From an uncultured Modestobacter sp. (GTDB lineage Bacteria > Actinomycetota > Actinomycetes > Mycobacteriales > Geodermatophilaceae): a stretch of 64,000 nt of DNA. Under the pieces are notes generated by a model that worked only from the letters and a program-made list of their open reading frames with translations, was not told the DNA's origin and ran no database searches. Positions 1 through 8,502 of the stretch are shown in pieces; the stretch's first letter is position 1; each line of letters starts with the position of its first letter. Location of the stretch: positions 124,001 to 188,000 of the forward strand of contig NZ_CANKUD010000001.1 of NCBI RefSeq assembly GCF_947486615.1, given 5' to 3'. The translations under genes and the position numbers were made by a program.

Positions 1-94
1 AGGGGTCCCGGCTGCGCAGCTCGGTGACCTCGGCGTAGGTGCTGCACCGGGGAGCCGGCGCGGCGTCGGGCAGGGTCAGGGTGGCGTCAGGCAC
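1..94 (-). CDS. Probable Cgl0159-type (beta/alpha)8 aldolase, N-terminus only (runs off window)
   Basis: About 31 codons are visible. The frame begins at a GTG that overlaps the iolC stop by 8 nt, so the two genes look translationally coupled. The visible residues (including YAEVTELRSRDP) resemble the N-terminus of the Cgl0159/DeoC-like aldolase family that commonly follows iolC in actinobacterial inositol operons. That identity comes from context plus a short match. It could instead be another iol gene. The body of the protein lies outside the window. Confidence 0.5.
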   Translation of the reverse strand, partial: MPDATLTLPDAAPAPRCSTYAEVTELRSRDP

Positions 95-1061
95 GGGTGC
101 CCTCCAGGCGGGTGAGGGTGTGCGCGGCGACGTGCGCGGCGACCTCGGATGCGGTCGGCATGGCGGTCGAGCACTCGAGCCGGGAGGCGACGATCGCCCC
201 GGCGGCGTTGGCCCGCTGGAGCATCTGCTCGAGCGGCTGTCCGGTCAGCAGGCCGTGGACCAGGGAGCCGCCGAACGCGTCCCCGGCGCCCAGGCCGTTC
301 ACGACGTCGACCGGCGTGGCCGGCACCACCACCCGCTCGGTCCTCGTCTTGCCGAGGACGCCGCGGGGCCCCTGCTTGACCACCGCGAGCTCCACGCCGG
401 CATCGAGCAGGGCGTCGGCGGCACGGTCGGGATCAGTCTCCCCGACCGCCACCGCGCACTCCTCGCGGTTGCCGACGGCCACGGTCACGTGCGGGAGGGC
501 TGCCTGGACCTGCGCCGACGCCTCTTCGCGGGAGGACCAGAACATCGGCCGGTAGTCGAGGTCCAGGACGGTGTGCCGGCGCCGTCCCCGCGCCGCCCAG
601 GCGGCGTGGTGGGCCGACCGGCTCGGCTCCTCCGACAACCCGGTCACCGTCGCCCAGAAGAGCTCTGCCTCCCGAACGGCGCCGAGGTCGAGGTCCTCGG
701 GGCGTACCTGGAGGTCGGGGGCCGTGGGGCGACGGTAGAACCACAGCGGGAAGTCGTCCGGCGGGAAGATCTCGCAGAAGGTCACCGGGGTCAGGTGGTC
801 GGGATCGACGACGACCAGGCGGTCGTCCACCCCGAGGTCGCGCAGTGCCCGGCGGACGAACCGGCCGAAGGGGTCGTCGCCCACCCCGGTGACCAGGGCG
901 GGGGAGTGGCCGAGGCGGGCCGCGGCGACGGCGACGTTCGCCGCGCTGCCGCCGAGGAACTTGCCGAAGGTCTCGACGTCCTCGAGACCGACGCCGATCT
1001 GCAGCGGGTAGAGGTCGACGCCGCTGCGCCCCATCACCACCACGTCGTGCTTTCCGTCCAC
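87..1061 (-). CDS. iolC: 5-dehydro-2-deoxygluconokinase (IolC), PfkB family
   Basis: This 324-aa kinase phosphorylates 2-deoxy-5-keto-D-gluconate in cytosolic myo-inositol degradation. The PfkB N-terminal signature GGSAANVAVAAARLG sits near residues 37-51, and the C-terminal anion-hole and catalytic-base motif NGLGAGDAFGG near 256-265. The length is normal for the family. The GTG at 1061 begins the conserved part (VDGKHDVVVMGRSGVDLYP); the frame stays open further upstream but that extension is not protein-like. The gene is divergent from the GntR regulator, and an operator-like repeat lies about 75-95 bp upstream. The downstream aldolase start overlaps its stop, indicating an operon. IolC is favoured over a generic sugar kinase because of the inositol transporter and regulator nearby. 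Confidence 0.85.
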   Translation of the reverse strand: MDGKHDVVVMGRSGVDLYPLQIGVGLEDVETFGKFLGGSAANVAVAAARLGHSPALVTGVGDDPFGRFVRRALRDLGVDDRLVVVDPDHLTPVTFCEIFPPDDFPLWFYRRPTAPDLQVRPEDLDLGAVREAELFWATVTGLSEEPSRSAHHAAWAARGRRRHTVLDLDYRPMFWSSREEASAQVQAALPHVTVAVGNREECAVAVGETDPDRAADALLDAGVELAVVKQGPRGVLGKTRTERVVVPATPVDVVNGLGAGDAFGGSLVHGLLTGQPLEQMLQRANAAGAIVASRLECSTAMPTASEVAAHVAAHTLTRLEGTRA

Positions 1062-1132
1062 GCTGCGCTCCGTCCTGTCCTTGGTCTGGCTCGCATCGAG
1101 ACTGTGCTCCACGACACTCGAACCCGTCAAGA

Positions 1133-1155
1133 CTTTGTCAGGACATCTAGACAAA
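1133..1155. promoter_or_regulatory. Operator-like site upstream of iolC
   Basis: CTTTGTCAGGACAT (1133-1146) is followed by GACAAA at 1150-1155. TTTGTC and GACAAA form an inverted repeat with a 10-bp gap. The 14-mer recurs on the opposite strand at 2048-2061 with one mismatch. The likely ligand is the adjacent GntR protein. Its role as an operator is inferred from the repetition and position. Confidence 0.5.
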
Positions 1156-1274
1156 AGAACGTCAGGCGGACCAGATGACCCGTCCAGGGGAGGTCGGGAC
1201 CGGCGTCCGGTGCGATCATGAAGCCGGCGCCGCTGCCGGGCGTCGTCCCGCTGCGCCAGGACGAGGAGGACCAG

Positions 1275-2012
1275 GTGGCCGTCACGCCCACTTTCGACAT
1301 CGACCGTTCCAGCCCCACGCCGCTGTACTTCCAGCTGTCCCAGGCCATCGAGAGGGCCATCACGGAGGGCGCGCTCTCGCCGGGGTCGAGGCTGGAGAAC
1401 GAGCTGCTGCTGGCGCAGCGCTACGGGTTGTCCCGCCCGACCGTGCGGCGCGCGGTCCAGGAGCTCGTCGACAAGGGGCTGCTCGTCCGCAAGCGCGGGG
1501 TGGGTACGCAGGTCATCCAGCCGCACGTCCACCGGTCCGTGGAGCTGGCCAGCCTCTACGACGACCTCGCCCGCGCCGGTGGGCAGCCGTCCACCGAGGT
1601 CCTCTCGCTCGAGCGCGTGGCGTCACCGGCCGACGTGGCAGAGGAGCTGGACATCGCCCCGGGCGCCGAGGTCGTCGTGCTCTCCCGGCTCCGCCGGACG
1701 CGGGGTGAGCCGCTGGCGCTGATGACCAACTACCTGCCCGGCCGGTTCGAGCCCGGACTCCACGAGCTCGCGGACCGCGGGCTCTACCAGTACCTGCGCG
1801 GACAGGGCGTGCACCTGCGGGTGGCGCACCAGCGGATCGGTGCGCGGCTGGCCCGCGCGGACGAGGCCCGGTTGCTCGGCGAGCCCCCGCGGTCAGCGCT
1901 GCTGACCATGCAGCGGACGGCCTTCGACGACAAGGGGTCGCCGGTGGAGCACGGCCGGCACGTCTACCGCGCGTCGCGCTACGACTTCGAGACGACCCTC
2001 GTGGGCCGCTGA
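1275..2012 (+). CDS. GntR/HutC-family transcriptional regulator, probable inositol operon regulator
   Basis: This 245-aa protein has an N-terminal winged helix (LYFQLSQAIERAITEG, then PGSRLENE and SRPTVRRAVQELVDKGLL) followed by a UTRA ligand domain (ELASLYDDLARAGGQPS through YRASRYDFET), which is the HutC/FadR-UTRA layout. The GTG at 1275 is preferred over ATG 1218 because GAGGAGG lies a few bases upstream of it. It is divergent from iolC. Matching operator-like sequences sit in both flanking intergenic regions, which fits a regulator controlling iolC and the downstream tautomerase. The effector is probably an inositol intermediate, but nothing in the sequence shows this. Confidence 0.8.
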   Translation: MAVTPTFDIDRSSPTPLYFQLSQAIERAITEGALSPGSRLENELLLAQRYGLSRPTVRRAVQELVDKGLLVRKRGVGTQVIQPHVHRSVELASLYDDLARAGGQPSTEVLSLERVASPADVAEELDIAPGAEVVVLSRLRRTRGEPLALMTNYLPGRFEPGLHELADRGLYQYLRGQGVHLRVAHQRIGARLARADEARLLGEPPRSALLTMQRTAFDDKGSPVEHGRHVYRASRYDFETTLVGR

Positions 2013-2035
2013 CCGGTGGATCGAACAGGCGCCTC

Positions 2036-2061
2036 GACAAAGTCCTAATGTCCTGACATAG
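2036..2061. promoter_or_regulatory. Operator-like site downstream of the GntR gene, upstream of the tautomerase
   Basis: GACAAAGTCC at 2036-2045 is followed by ATGTCCTGACATAG (2048-2061). The reverse complement of the latter matches the iolC-promoter site at 1133-1146 in 13 of 14 positions. It lies about 60 bp before the tautomerase start, where an operator for that gene would be expected. Confidence 0.5.
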
Positions 2062-2119
2062 TCCCTCGACGTGTGGCCGGAGTCACTCCGGTCGATCCGT
2101 CGTCGAGGGAGTCCGAGTC

Positions 2120-2512
2120 ATGCCCCTGGTCCGCATCGACGTCGTCGCGGGACGGCGAACCCCCGAGCAGCTGCGACTGCTGGCCGACACGGTCCAGGAG
2201 GTGATGCTCGATGTCTTCGCCGCACCGCCCCGGGACCGCTACCAGGTGGTCACCGAGCACCCCCCCGGCCAGCTGATCTGCGAGGACACCGGGCTCGGCA
2301 TCGAGCGCACCGACGACCTCGTCGTCCTGCAGGTGTTCCAGCAGGGCCGGTCGGAGGAGCAGAAGCGCGCGCTGTACGCCGAGCTGTCCCGGCGGCTGGG
2401 TGAGGCGTCCGGCCTCCCCGCCGGCGACCTGATCGTGTCGGTCATGGGCAACACCCGCGAGGACTGGTCCTTCGGCCTCGGGCGCGCCCAGTTCCTCGAC
2501 GGCGACCTCTGA
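2120..2512 (+). CDS. Tautomerase family protein
   Basis: This 130-aa protein belongs to the larger tautomerase type (Tautomerase_2-like) rather than the 60-80 aa 4-oxalocrotonate form. It begins MPLVRIDV, giving the catalytic-type N-terminal proline (Pro2) after Met removal. The C-terminal NTREDWSFGLGRAQFLDGDL is typical of the long tautomerases near sugar-acid pathways. The substrate is unknown; the location beside an inositol regulator suggests a keto/enol intermediate of sugar or polyol breakdown. An operator-like site lies about 60 bp upstream. Confidence 0.75.
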   Translation: MPLVRIDVVAGRRTPEQLRLLADTVQEVMLDVFAAPPRDRYQVVTEHPPGQLICEDTGLGIERTDDLVVLQVFQQGRSEEQKRALYAELSRRLGEASGLPAGDLIVSVMGNTREDWSFGLGRAQFLDGDL

Positions 2513-2580
2513 CCGCCAGCTCCCACGCGGCTGCTGGCCGCGCGCCCCTGCCCATGCGTCTGTCTGTCCGGAGGACCGAC

Positions 2581-2697
2581 ATGTCAGCACCGACCCGGAG
2601 CCGGCCCCGTCCGGCTCTCTCCGACCCCCCGGGTGACCGGCTCACCCCGCGACTCCGACGGCCGGCGCCCGTGCCGCCGCCGAGGTGGCCGTCATGA
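2581..2697 (+). CDS. Possible 38-aa small protein, unrecognised
   Basis: A short frame opens with ATG at 2581, behind a well-spaced GGAGG (2570-2574), and ends at 2697. The product is Arg/Pro-rich (starts MSAPTRSRPRPALSD) with no recognisable motif. The strong ribosome-binding site is the only positive evidence. It could be a truncated gene start left after a deletion, or chance. It is convergent with the FUSC gene. Confidence 0.25.
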   Translation: MSAPTRSRPRPALSDPPGDRLTPRLRRPAPVPPPRWPS

Positions 2698-2714
2698 CCG
2701 CCGGACCGCCCTCC

Positions 2715-3953
2715 TCAGGGAGCGCGTCGGCCGAGCCGCAGCCGTTGCGCCGCCTGCAGAGCGGCCCGGCGGGCGTGCACGGAGCCGGCCACAGCGGCCT
2801 CGGTGGGACCGGGACCCAGCTCGTCGAGCATCCGGTCGACGGTCGTGAGCAGCGCGGAGTTCAACTCCCAGAGCCCGCTCCGACTGCGCGGGTCGCTGAT
2901 CAACAGGTCCACGACGAGGGCGCGTCCGCTCCGCAGCGCGTCCAGGGCGCCGGCCAGCCGGTCCGCGTGCCCGGCGCGCTCGCTCGCGGGGCCGGTGAGC
3001 AGGCGCCCGAACTCGCGGACGACGGTGGCCATGCGCTCGAGCAGGCTGGCGGTGGTGCCCCGGATCGTGTCGGCGTAGACCGCGTCGTCGTCGATGCCGG
3101 TCCGCTCCACCGTCGCGTCGTCGACGGCCCGGAAGAGCGTCCGCAGCGACACCGACGTGTACTCCAGCGCGTCCAGCCCGGTGCGTATCCCGGCGGTCAC
3201 CTGCGGAGCCCGCAGGGCGCGCAGGTTGAGCCGGCGGCTCTCCTCGGCGTGGGAGAGGGCGCGGTCCACCCGGGGCACGTGCCGGTTGAGCCGCCGGGCG
3301 TCCTGCAACCAGCGTCCGGACTGCTCGGCCGTCACCGGCCCGGCGCGCAGCGTGCCCGCTGCGTCGTCGAGCAGCCGGGCGATCTCGCCAGCGAACTCCT
3401 CGACCGCCCGGGCCGCGTAGCGGGTCTGCACCGCGGGCGGGAAGACCACGTTGACGAGCATGCCGACGGCGGCGCCGATGAGCGTCTCGACGACCCGGCC
3501 GGCACCGACGACCTCCGCTCCGGAGGCGCCCACCCCGAGGACCAGCATCGCGCTGATCGGCACCTCGACCAGGTGCGGTCCCAGCCGGAGCAGCTGGCCG
3601 ACGACGATGGACGCCGCCACCAGCGCCGCCAGGCTCCACCAGGTGAGCCCCACCACGGCGACGAACAGCACGGCCAGGGCCACACCGGACACGACACTGA
3701 GCACCCGTTGGACGCCGTTGACCAGGGTGCTGGTGAGCGTCGCCTGCACGACCAGCAGTGCGGTGAGCGCGGCGATGATCGGCGGCGGGGTGTGCAGCCC
3801 GACCAACTGCGCGATCAGGTAGGCGGCCACCGTGGCGCCCGTCAGCCGGAGGGCGCGGGAGAGCGCGGACCGGCCACGGCGCTGCAGCAGGTCGACGAAC
3901 CGGGCGACCGGTGCCGGCCGGCGCGGTGTCCCAGCTCGTCGCCCCCGGCTCAC
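2715..3953 (-). CDS. FUSC/aromatic acid exporter family membrane protein
   Basis: This 412-aa protein has an N-terminal block of about six hydrophobic segments (LTGATVAAYLIAQLVGL, IIAALTALLVVQ, VLSVVSGVALAVLFVAVVGLT, SLAALVAASIVVGQLL, and others) and a long soluble helical C-terminal half. This is the half-size layout of the FUSC/ArAE group thought to export aromatic or weak acids. The GTG at 3953 is chosen because GGGGAGG lies just upstream; the frame continues open to about 4115 with low-complexity residues. It is divergent from the sugar porter. The substrate is unknown. Confidence 0.7.
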   Translation of the reverse strand: MSRGRRAGTPRRPAPVARFVDLLQRRGRSALSRALRLTGATVAAYLIAQLVGLHTPPPIIAALTALLVVQATLTSTLVNGVQRVLSVVSGVALAVLFVAVVGLTWWSLAALVAASIVVGQLLRLGPHLVEVPISAMLVLGVGASGAEVVGAGRVVETLIGAAVGMLVNVVFPPAVQTRYAARAVEEFAGEIARLLDDAAGTLRAGPVTAEQSGRWLQDARRLNRHVPRVDRALSHAEESRRLNLRALRAPQVTAGIRTGLDALEYTSVSLRTLFRAVDDATVERTGIDDDAVYADTIRGTTASLLERMATVVREFGRLLTGPASERAGHADRLAGALDALRSGRALVVDLLISDPRSRSGLWELNSALLTTVDRMLDELGPGPTEAAVAGSVHARRAALQAAQRLRLGRRAP

Positions 3954-4263
3954 CGGGTCATCCTCCCCGGCGGAGGCGTGCTCGGGCGGAGCACGCGCCG
4001 ACGGCTGGGAGTGACGTCCCCGACGGAGTGCCGTGCCCCACGACGTGTGGTGGAGCCGGTCCTCCGCACCCGCGTCGTCTTCCGTCGCCGTGCTCCCTGA
4101 GAGCGGTGCCGACACCCGTGCGCGCTGCGGCGTAGCTCTGCTCGCCAGCGGTCAGGAACGAACGCTCAGCACACCCGGGGTCCCGTCCTGAGACGGCCGG
4201 CCCCACCTCCGTTCCCCCTCCACATCCCGGGCCACGATCGGCCTCCTCCTGAAACGAGGCGTC

Positions 4264-5739
4264 ATGTCGGCGATCCACTCCAGTTCCGGCGCTCCCCCCG
4301 GCGGTACGGCCGCCGGGGAGAAGCGTTCCCCGGCGCACAACCGGTTCCTCATCAAGCTGACGGTCATCTCGACCCTCGGTGGCCTGCTGTTCGGCTACGA
4401 CACCGGGGTCATCTCCGGTGCCCTGCTGTACATGCAGGACGACCTGGAGCTGACGACGGTCTCCGAGGCCGTGGTCGTGAGTTCCCTGCTTTTCCCCGGT
4501 GCAGCCTTCGGTGCACTCCTCGGCGGCAGGCTCGCCGACAAGCTCGGCCGGAAGGGCAGCCTCCTGGTCTGCGCGGGGCTGTTCTTCTTCGGGGCACTGA
4601 TCTGCGCGATCGCGCCCACCGTCGCCATCATGACCGCCGGCCGGATCCTGCTCGGCTTCGGTGTCGGGGCTGCGGCGGTCACCTGCCCGCTGTACCTCGC
4701 CGAGATGGCGCCCGCCGACCGGCGGGGGCGCATGGTCACCATCAACGAGCTGATGATCGTGACCGGGCAGTTCCTGGCCTTCTCCATGAACGCGCTCCTG
4801 GACGCACTGATCCAGGACCCGCAGGTCTGGCGCTGGATGCTCGGCGTCGCAACGATCCCGGCGATCGCCCTCTTCATCGGGATGTTCTTCCTGCCGGAGT
4901 CGCCGCGCTGGTATGCCGTGCGCGGGCGGTTCGACGAGACCAAGGGCGTCCTGAACCTGAGCCGTCACCCGGCGGAGGCGTCCGAGGAGTTCAACGTCAT
5001 CACCCAGCACGCCAAGCGGGACGTCGCCGAGGACAAGGGCGCGGCGATGCGCGACCTTCGGGCCTTCCCGTGGATGCGCCGGATCCTCTACATCGGGTGC
5101 GGTCTGGCGACGGTGCAGCAGGCCACCGGCATCAACACGGTGAACTACTACGCCCCGACCATCCTCAGGTCGACGGGGCTGGGAGCCAGCGCCTCGCTGA
5201 TCCTGACCATCACCGTCGGCATCGTGGCCATCGTCGGCACGATCTTCGGCATCTGGCTCATCGGGCGGATCAACCGCCGGCCGCTGCTGTTCACCGGGTT
5301 CTCCGGGGTCGCGGCCGGGCACGCGGTGCTGGCGTTGTCGTTCCTGCTGCCGGAGACGAGCTTCCGGAGCTACCTGATCCTCGCCGCGATGCTGTTCGTC
5401 GTCTTCTTCGTGCAGACGTTCATCGGCACGCTGGTGTGGCTGCTGCTCTCGGAGATCTTCCCGATGACCATCCGCGGCTTCGCGATGGGGATCGCGGTGT
5501 TCGTCCTCTGGACGGTCAACGCCGCCATCTCCTTCGCCTTCCCGCCCCTGGTCGAGGCGCTCGGCTCCACCTTGACCTTCGGGTTGTTCGCGGTGGTGAA
5601 CGTCGGCTCGCTGGTCTTCGTGGTGAAGTTCGCTCCGGAGACCCGGGGGCGCTCGCTCGAGGAGCTCGAGGACAACTTCCGGACGCACGACTCGGACAAC
5701 TTCGTCAAGGAGGCCCCGGCCGGGGTCCACGGGGGCTGA
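4264..5739 (+). CDS. MFS sugar porter, probable myo-inositol transporter (IolT-like)
   Basis: This 491-aa twelve-helix transporter carries the sugar-porter signatures GGLLFGYDTGVISGALL (about residues 39-55), the RLADKLGRKG loop 2-3 motif, PESPRW after TM6 and PETRGRSLEELE at the end. Probable function is proton-coupled uptake of myo-inositol or another polyol across the cytoplasmic membrane, inferred from the iolC neighbourhood and from QQATGINTVNYYAPTIL, a motif of the inositol/hexose branch. A 16-bp perfect hairpin follows 26 bp after the stop. Confidence 0.8.
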   Translation: MSAIHSSSGAPPGGTAAGEKRSPAHNRFLIKLTVISTLGGLLFGYDTGVISGALLYMQDDLELTTVSEAVVVSSLLFPGAAFGALLGGRLADKLGRKGSLLVCAGLFFFGALICAIAPTVAIMTAGRILLGFGVGAAAVTCPLYLAEMAPADRRGRMVTINELMIVTGQFLAFSMNALLDALIQDPQVWRWMLGVATIPAIALFIGMFFLPESPRWYAVRGRFDETKGVLNLSRHPAEASEEFNVITQHAKRDVAEDKGAAMRDLRAFPWMRRILYIGCGLATVQQATGINTVNYYAPTILRSTGLGASASLILTITVGIVAIVGTIFGIWLIGRINRRPLLFTGFSGVAAGHAVLALSFLLPETSFRSYLILAAMLFVVFFVQTFIGTLVWLLLSEIFPMTIRGFAMGIAVFVLWTVNAAISFAFPPLVEALGSTLTFGLFAVVNVGSLVFVVKFAPETRGRSLEELEDNFRTHDSDNFVKEAPAGVHGG

Positions 5740-5764
5740 CCGGCCCACGTCCCGACTGCCCCGT

Positions 5765-5800
5765 GCCCCTGCCCCGGCTCAGACGAGCCGGGGCAGGGGC
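5765..5800. terminator. Perfect 16-bp hairpin between convergent genes
   Basis: GCCCCTGCCCCGGCTC (5765-5780), loop AGAC, then the exact reverse complement to 5800. There is no U tract, as is usual for GC-rich actinobacterial terminators. It can serve the sugar porter and, on the other strand, overlaps the last codons of the interrupted minus-strand frame. Confidence 0.75.
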
Positions 5801-6210
5801 CGGACGACGAATCGCTCCTCGACGGTGCTGCCGTCGACGACCAGGCGGGCCCGCCACACACCGGACGACTGCAGCGGTGTGACGGGATCGCCCTTCAGCA
5901 GGCTGCGAAAGCTCTCGCCGGCCGCCTACGGCGTGGGGTGGGACTCCCAGCGGGGAACCCGCTGCAGCGGGCCGAGGCACTCGATCCGGTGCGGCGCGGT
6001 GGCGTCGTCCGGGGGCGGTCCCGGGTCTTCGGGGACGACGGCCGACAGCCGCGGCCGGCCCAGCACGTACTTGCCGTTCCGGCGCACCCCGAGCCAGTCG
6101 TAGTGGCCGGTCGACAGCTTGGCCCAGAGGACCTCCGGCTTCCGGCACTGCTCGAGGACCGCGTACAACTGCTGCCCGAGCTGGACCTGGGTGTGCGACC
6201 GCCGCGTCAT
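5779..6210 (-). pseudogene. Hypothetical gene interrupted by an in-frame amber codon
   Basis: A minus-strand frame starts at ATG 6210 and reads 94 codons (begins MTRRSHTQVQLGQQLY, ends WESHPTP) to a TAG at 5926-5928. The same frame then stays open for 48 more codons (about 5925-5779) with protein-like sequence (ESFRSLLKGDPV, SGVWRARLVVDGS) to a TGA. Either a roughly 143-aa protein has been cut by a nonsense mutation, or the 94-aa protein is intact and the second piece is a remnant of another gene. I do not recognise the family. Conserved tryptophans and aromatic residues suggest the first part is, or was, a real protein. Confidence 0.4.
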
Positions 6211-6514
6211 CGCGCCGATCGTAGAGCGTCAAGGGGTGCCAGTCGGGCCAACGCGCACGCGGGTCTGCCCCGCCACCACCCGGTCCGCGGACGTGGACGA
6301 GTTCCTGCTCCGTCCGGTGGCGCAGCGGTGAGTGCGACCCGAGACGCGCGCAGGTGGGCGGAGGGCGGTCGCGCGGGATGCTCACCCCCGAGCTCGCTCT
6401 CCTCTGCAACGACGCGGAAGCTGTTCAGCGGGTCGCGCTGCCTGCGGCGGGGAGGGACCGCGTGTGCGTAGCGCTGGTTCCGCTGGGTGGACCCAGAGCA
6501 GGTAGCGTTCTCGA

Positions 6515-6765
6515 ACCGCTCTCGTGGTGGCGGCCACCAGGTGTTGGGCGGTGCCGCGGCTCTGCTCGGGGGTGCCGATGACCAGCCGCCGCCGTGGATC
6601 CACAGCACCCCGGGCACGTCGTTGCGAGGTACGGCGGGACGGACGAGCAGCAGGCGCAACGGGGAGCCGTCGCGGCGGGTGGTCCCAGCGCTGGGTGGTC
6701 TCGATGTCGCCCCCGACCCGGCTGGACGACCGTCCGGGCCGACGGGGCCTCCGGGCGAGGGCGTT
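6515..6765 (-). pseudogene. Alpha/beta-hydrolase (esterase/lipase) N-terminal remnant
   Basis: One frame encodes RLLLVRPAVPRNDVPGVLWI followed by the HGGGW oxyanion-hole motif. Immediately after the Trp the homologous continuation (VIGTPEQSRGTAQHLVAATT) is found one base out of frame. The nucleophile and acid region of the hydrolase is missing. This is a decayed, frameshifted N-terminal piece of an HSL-type esterase. Confidence 0.6.
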
Positions 6766-7163
6766 CATGACCCGGGTCTGTCGGCGGTAGCCCTCCGGCG
6801 TGCGGGGGCGTGACCCGGGCCAGCACCCGCGCAGCGCGACGAAGACCGGATTCGACCTGCTGCAGCGGTCAACCCGACCTCGCGCTCGTCCAAAATGTGC
6901 CGGACTCTGCGAGGGAGCAGCTTCCCCTGTGCCACCGGGTGGCCAGCGTCCCCCTGCCCGGGGCCGTGCCCCGATGCGGCGGACGACGGGGCACCGCCAG
7001 GACGTGGCCGTCCGTCGGTTGTGATCGTCTGCTGGGTCGTCCGCTGCCTCGAGCAGACCAGTGGTGCTCTCGCTCCGGTCGACGCCCCGGTCCAGTCATC
7101 GTGCCGCTTGCCTGGATGACTGGAACGGGCACGCCCGTCCCCTGCGCCAGGTGGGCCCGTCGG
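6766..7163. other. Stretch without a recognisable gene
   Basis: No frame in this segment shows recognisable motifs or a convincing ribosome-binding site. ACGGGC at 7125-7130 and GCCCGT at 7133-7138 form a short inverted repeat just past the mftD stop and could contribute to termination. Confidence 0.4.
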
Positions 7164-8375
7164 TCAGCTGGTGGCGACGGGCGCGTCCGGCCCGTCGACG
7201 CCGAGCCGGCGCTCGAAGCCCGGCGGGATCACCAGGTCCGAGCGGGTCAGCTGGTCGATCGACTCGTGGCCCAGACCGATCAGGGCGGAGCCGAGGCCGT
7301 CGCGGAGGAGGTCCAGGACGTTCTCAACCCCGGCCTGCCCGTTGGCCGCGAGTCCCCAGAGGTAGGCGCGGCCGATCATCACGGCCTTCGCGCCCAGGGC
7401 GAGGGCCTTGGCGACGTCGGAGCCGCGGCGGATGCCGCCGTCCAGCAGCACCTCGACCTGGTCACCGACCGCCTCAGCGACCGCGGGTAGAGCGCGGATG
7501 GAGGCGGGGGTGCCGTCGAGGTTGTTGCCGCCGTGGTTGGAGACGGAGATGGCGGTGACCCCGGCGTCGACGGCGCGCTTGGCGTCGTCGACGCGCATGA
7601 CGCCCTTGAGCATGAACGGCCGGTCATCGCCCCACAGCTCGCGAAGCCAGGCGACGTCCTCCCACGTGGGCATGGGCGAGGCCATCCACATGCCGTAGGC
7701 CTCGAAGAAGGTGGGCGCCGGGTCGCCGGGGGTGGCGACCATGTTGGGCACGGTCAGGTCGGGCAGCTGTCCGGTTCTGGCGAAGTCCCACAGCCAGCGC
7801 GGCTTGAGGGCGACCTGCGGGGCGTACCGACGCACGGCCTCGAGGTTGATCCGCTCGGGGATGAACGGGCTGCCCCAGTCGCGGCCGTAGGAGAACGACC
7901 AGTCCAGGGTGGCGATCACGCCAGCGGCGCCGGCCCGGCGGGCCCGCTCGACCTTGGCGGCCATGGTGTCGCGGTCCCCGACCCAGTACAGCTGGAAGAA
8001 AGTCTGGGGGTTGGCCCCGATGACCTCCTCCATCGGCTTGCTGGCCATCGACGACAGTCCCATCGCCGTACCGCGTGCGGCGGCGGCGCGGGCGACGGCG
8101 ACCTCGCCGTCGGGGTTGACCGCCTGGACACCGGTCGGGCTGATCAGCACCGGCAGGGAGATCTCTTGCCCCATGACGGTCGTGGACATCCGCTTGTCGT
8201 TGGCCAGGCCCGCGGTGTGCGGGGCGAACCCCAGCTCGGCGAACGCCGCGGTGTTGTCATCGACCGTGGCACCGCGCTCGGAACCGGCGACGAGCGCCCC
8301 GTACACGCCCCTGGGCAGCCGCTTCCTGGCCCGCCGCTGGGCTTCGGCCACGGTCTCGAACCATGCGTTCGCCAT
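7164..8375 (-). CDS. mftD: Pre-mycofactocin synthase MftD (FMN-dependent alpha-hydroxyacid dehydrogenase family)
   Basis: This 403-aa flavoenzyme converts the MftC/MftE product AHDP to pre-mycofactocin by oxidative deamination. The sequence shows the lactate-oxidase/glycolate-oxidase fold: PVLISPTGVQAVNPDGEVAV near the N-terminus, the active-site SNHGGNNLDG with His about 281, and the FMN phosphate motif LDGGIRRGSD near 311-320. The lead MANAWFETVAEAQRRARKR is typical of MftD. The ATG at 8375 is backed by AGGAGGAG; the frame is open further upstream. It lies outside the mftABC unit, transcribed leftward, with an MftR-type operator candidate about 68 bp upstream. Lactate 2-monooxygenase is the nearest alternative, but the context decides for MftD. 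Confidence 0.9.
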   Translation of the reverse strand: MANAWFETVAEAQRRARKRLPRGVYGALVAGSERGATVDDNTAAFAELGFAPHTAGLANDKRMSTTVMGQEISLPVLISPTGVQAVNPDGEVAVARAAAARGTAMGLSSMASKPMEEVIGANPQTFFQLYWVGDRDTMAAKVERARRAGAAGVIATLDWSFSYGRDWGSPFIPERINLEAVRRYAPQVALKPRWLWDFARTGQLPDLTVPNMVATPGDPAPTFFEAYGMWMASPMPTWEDVAWLRELWGDDRPFMLKGVMRVDDAKRAVDAGVTAISVSNHGGNNLDGTPASIRALPAVAEAVGDQVEVLLDGGIRRGSDVAKALALGAKAVMIGRAYLWGLAANGQAGVENVLDLLRDGLGSALIGLGHESIDQLTRSDLVIPPGFERRLGVDGPDAPVATS

Positions 8376-8442
8376 CTGTGCTCTCCTCCTGCGCTCTCCG
8401 CCCGGACCGGCGCCGGGACCGTCCACCTGTTCTGGACGCATA

Positions 8443-8459
8443 GTGGCACTGAGTGCCAC
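8443..8459. promoter_or_regulatory. Inverted-repeat operator upstream of mftD
   Basis: GTGGCACTGAGTGCCAC is an 8-bp inverted repeat around a central G. It is one of four related sites in the window (also near 9330, 16751 and 22430), each next to a TetR gene or a gene of the mycofactocin island. The likely binder is MftR. Confidence 0.6.
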
Positions 8460-8502
8460 CATACGGCGCGAGTGGGGATGGTCACATCTCCACGCGTGGC
8501 GG

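Noticed and set aside
7164-8375. Lactate 2-monooxygenase
   Set aside because: The fold is the same, but the MftD-type N-terminus and the mycofactocin context favour MftD.
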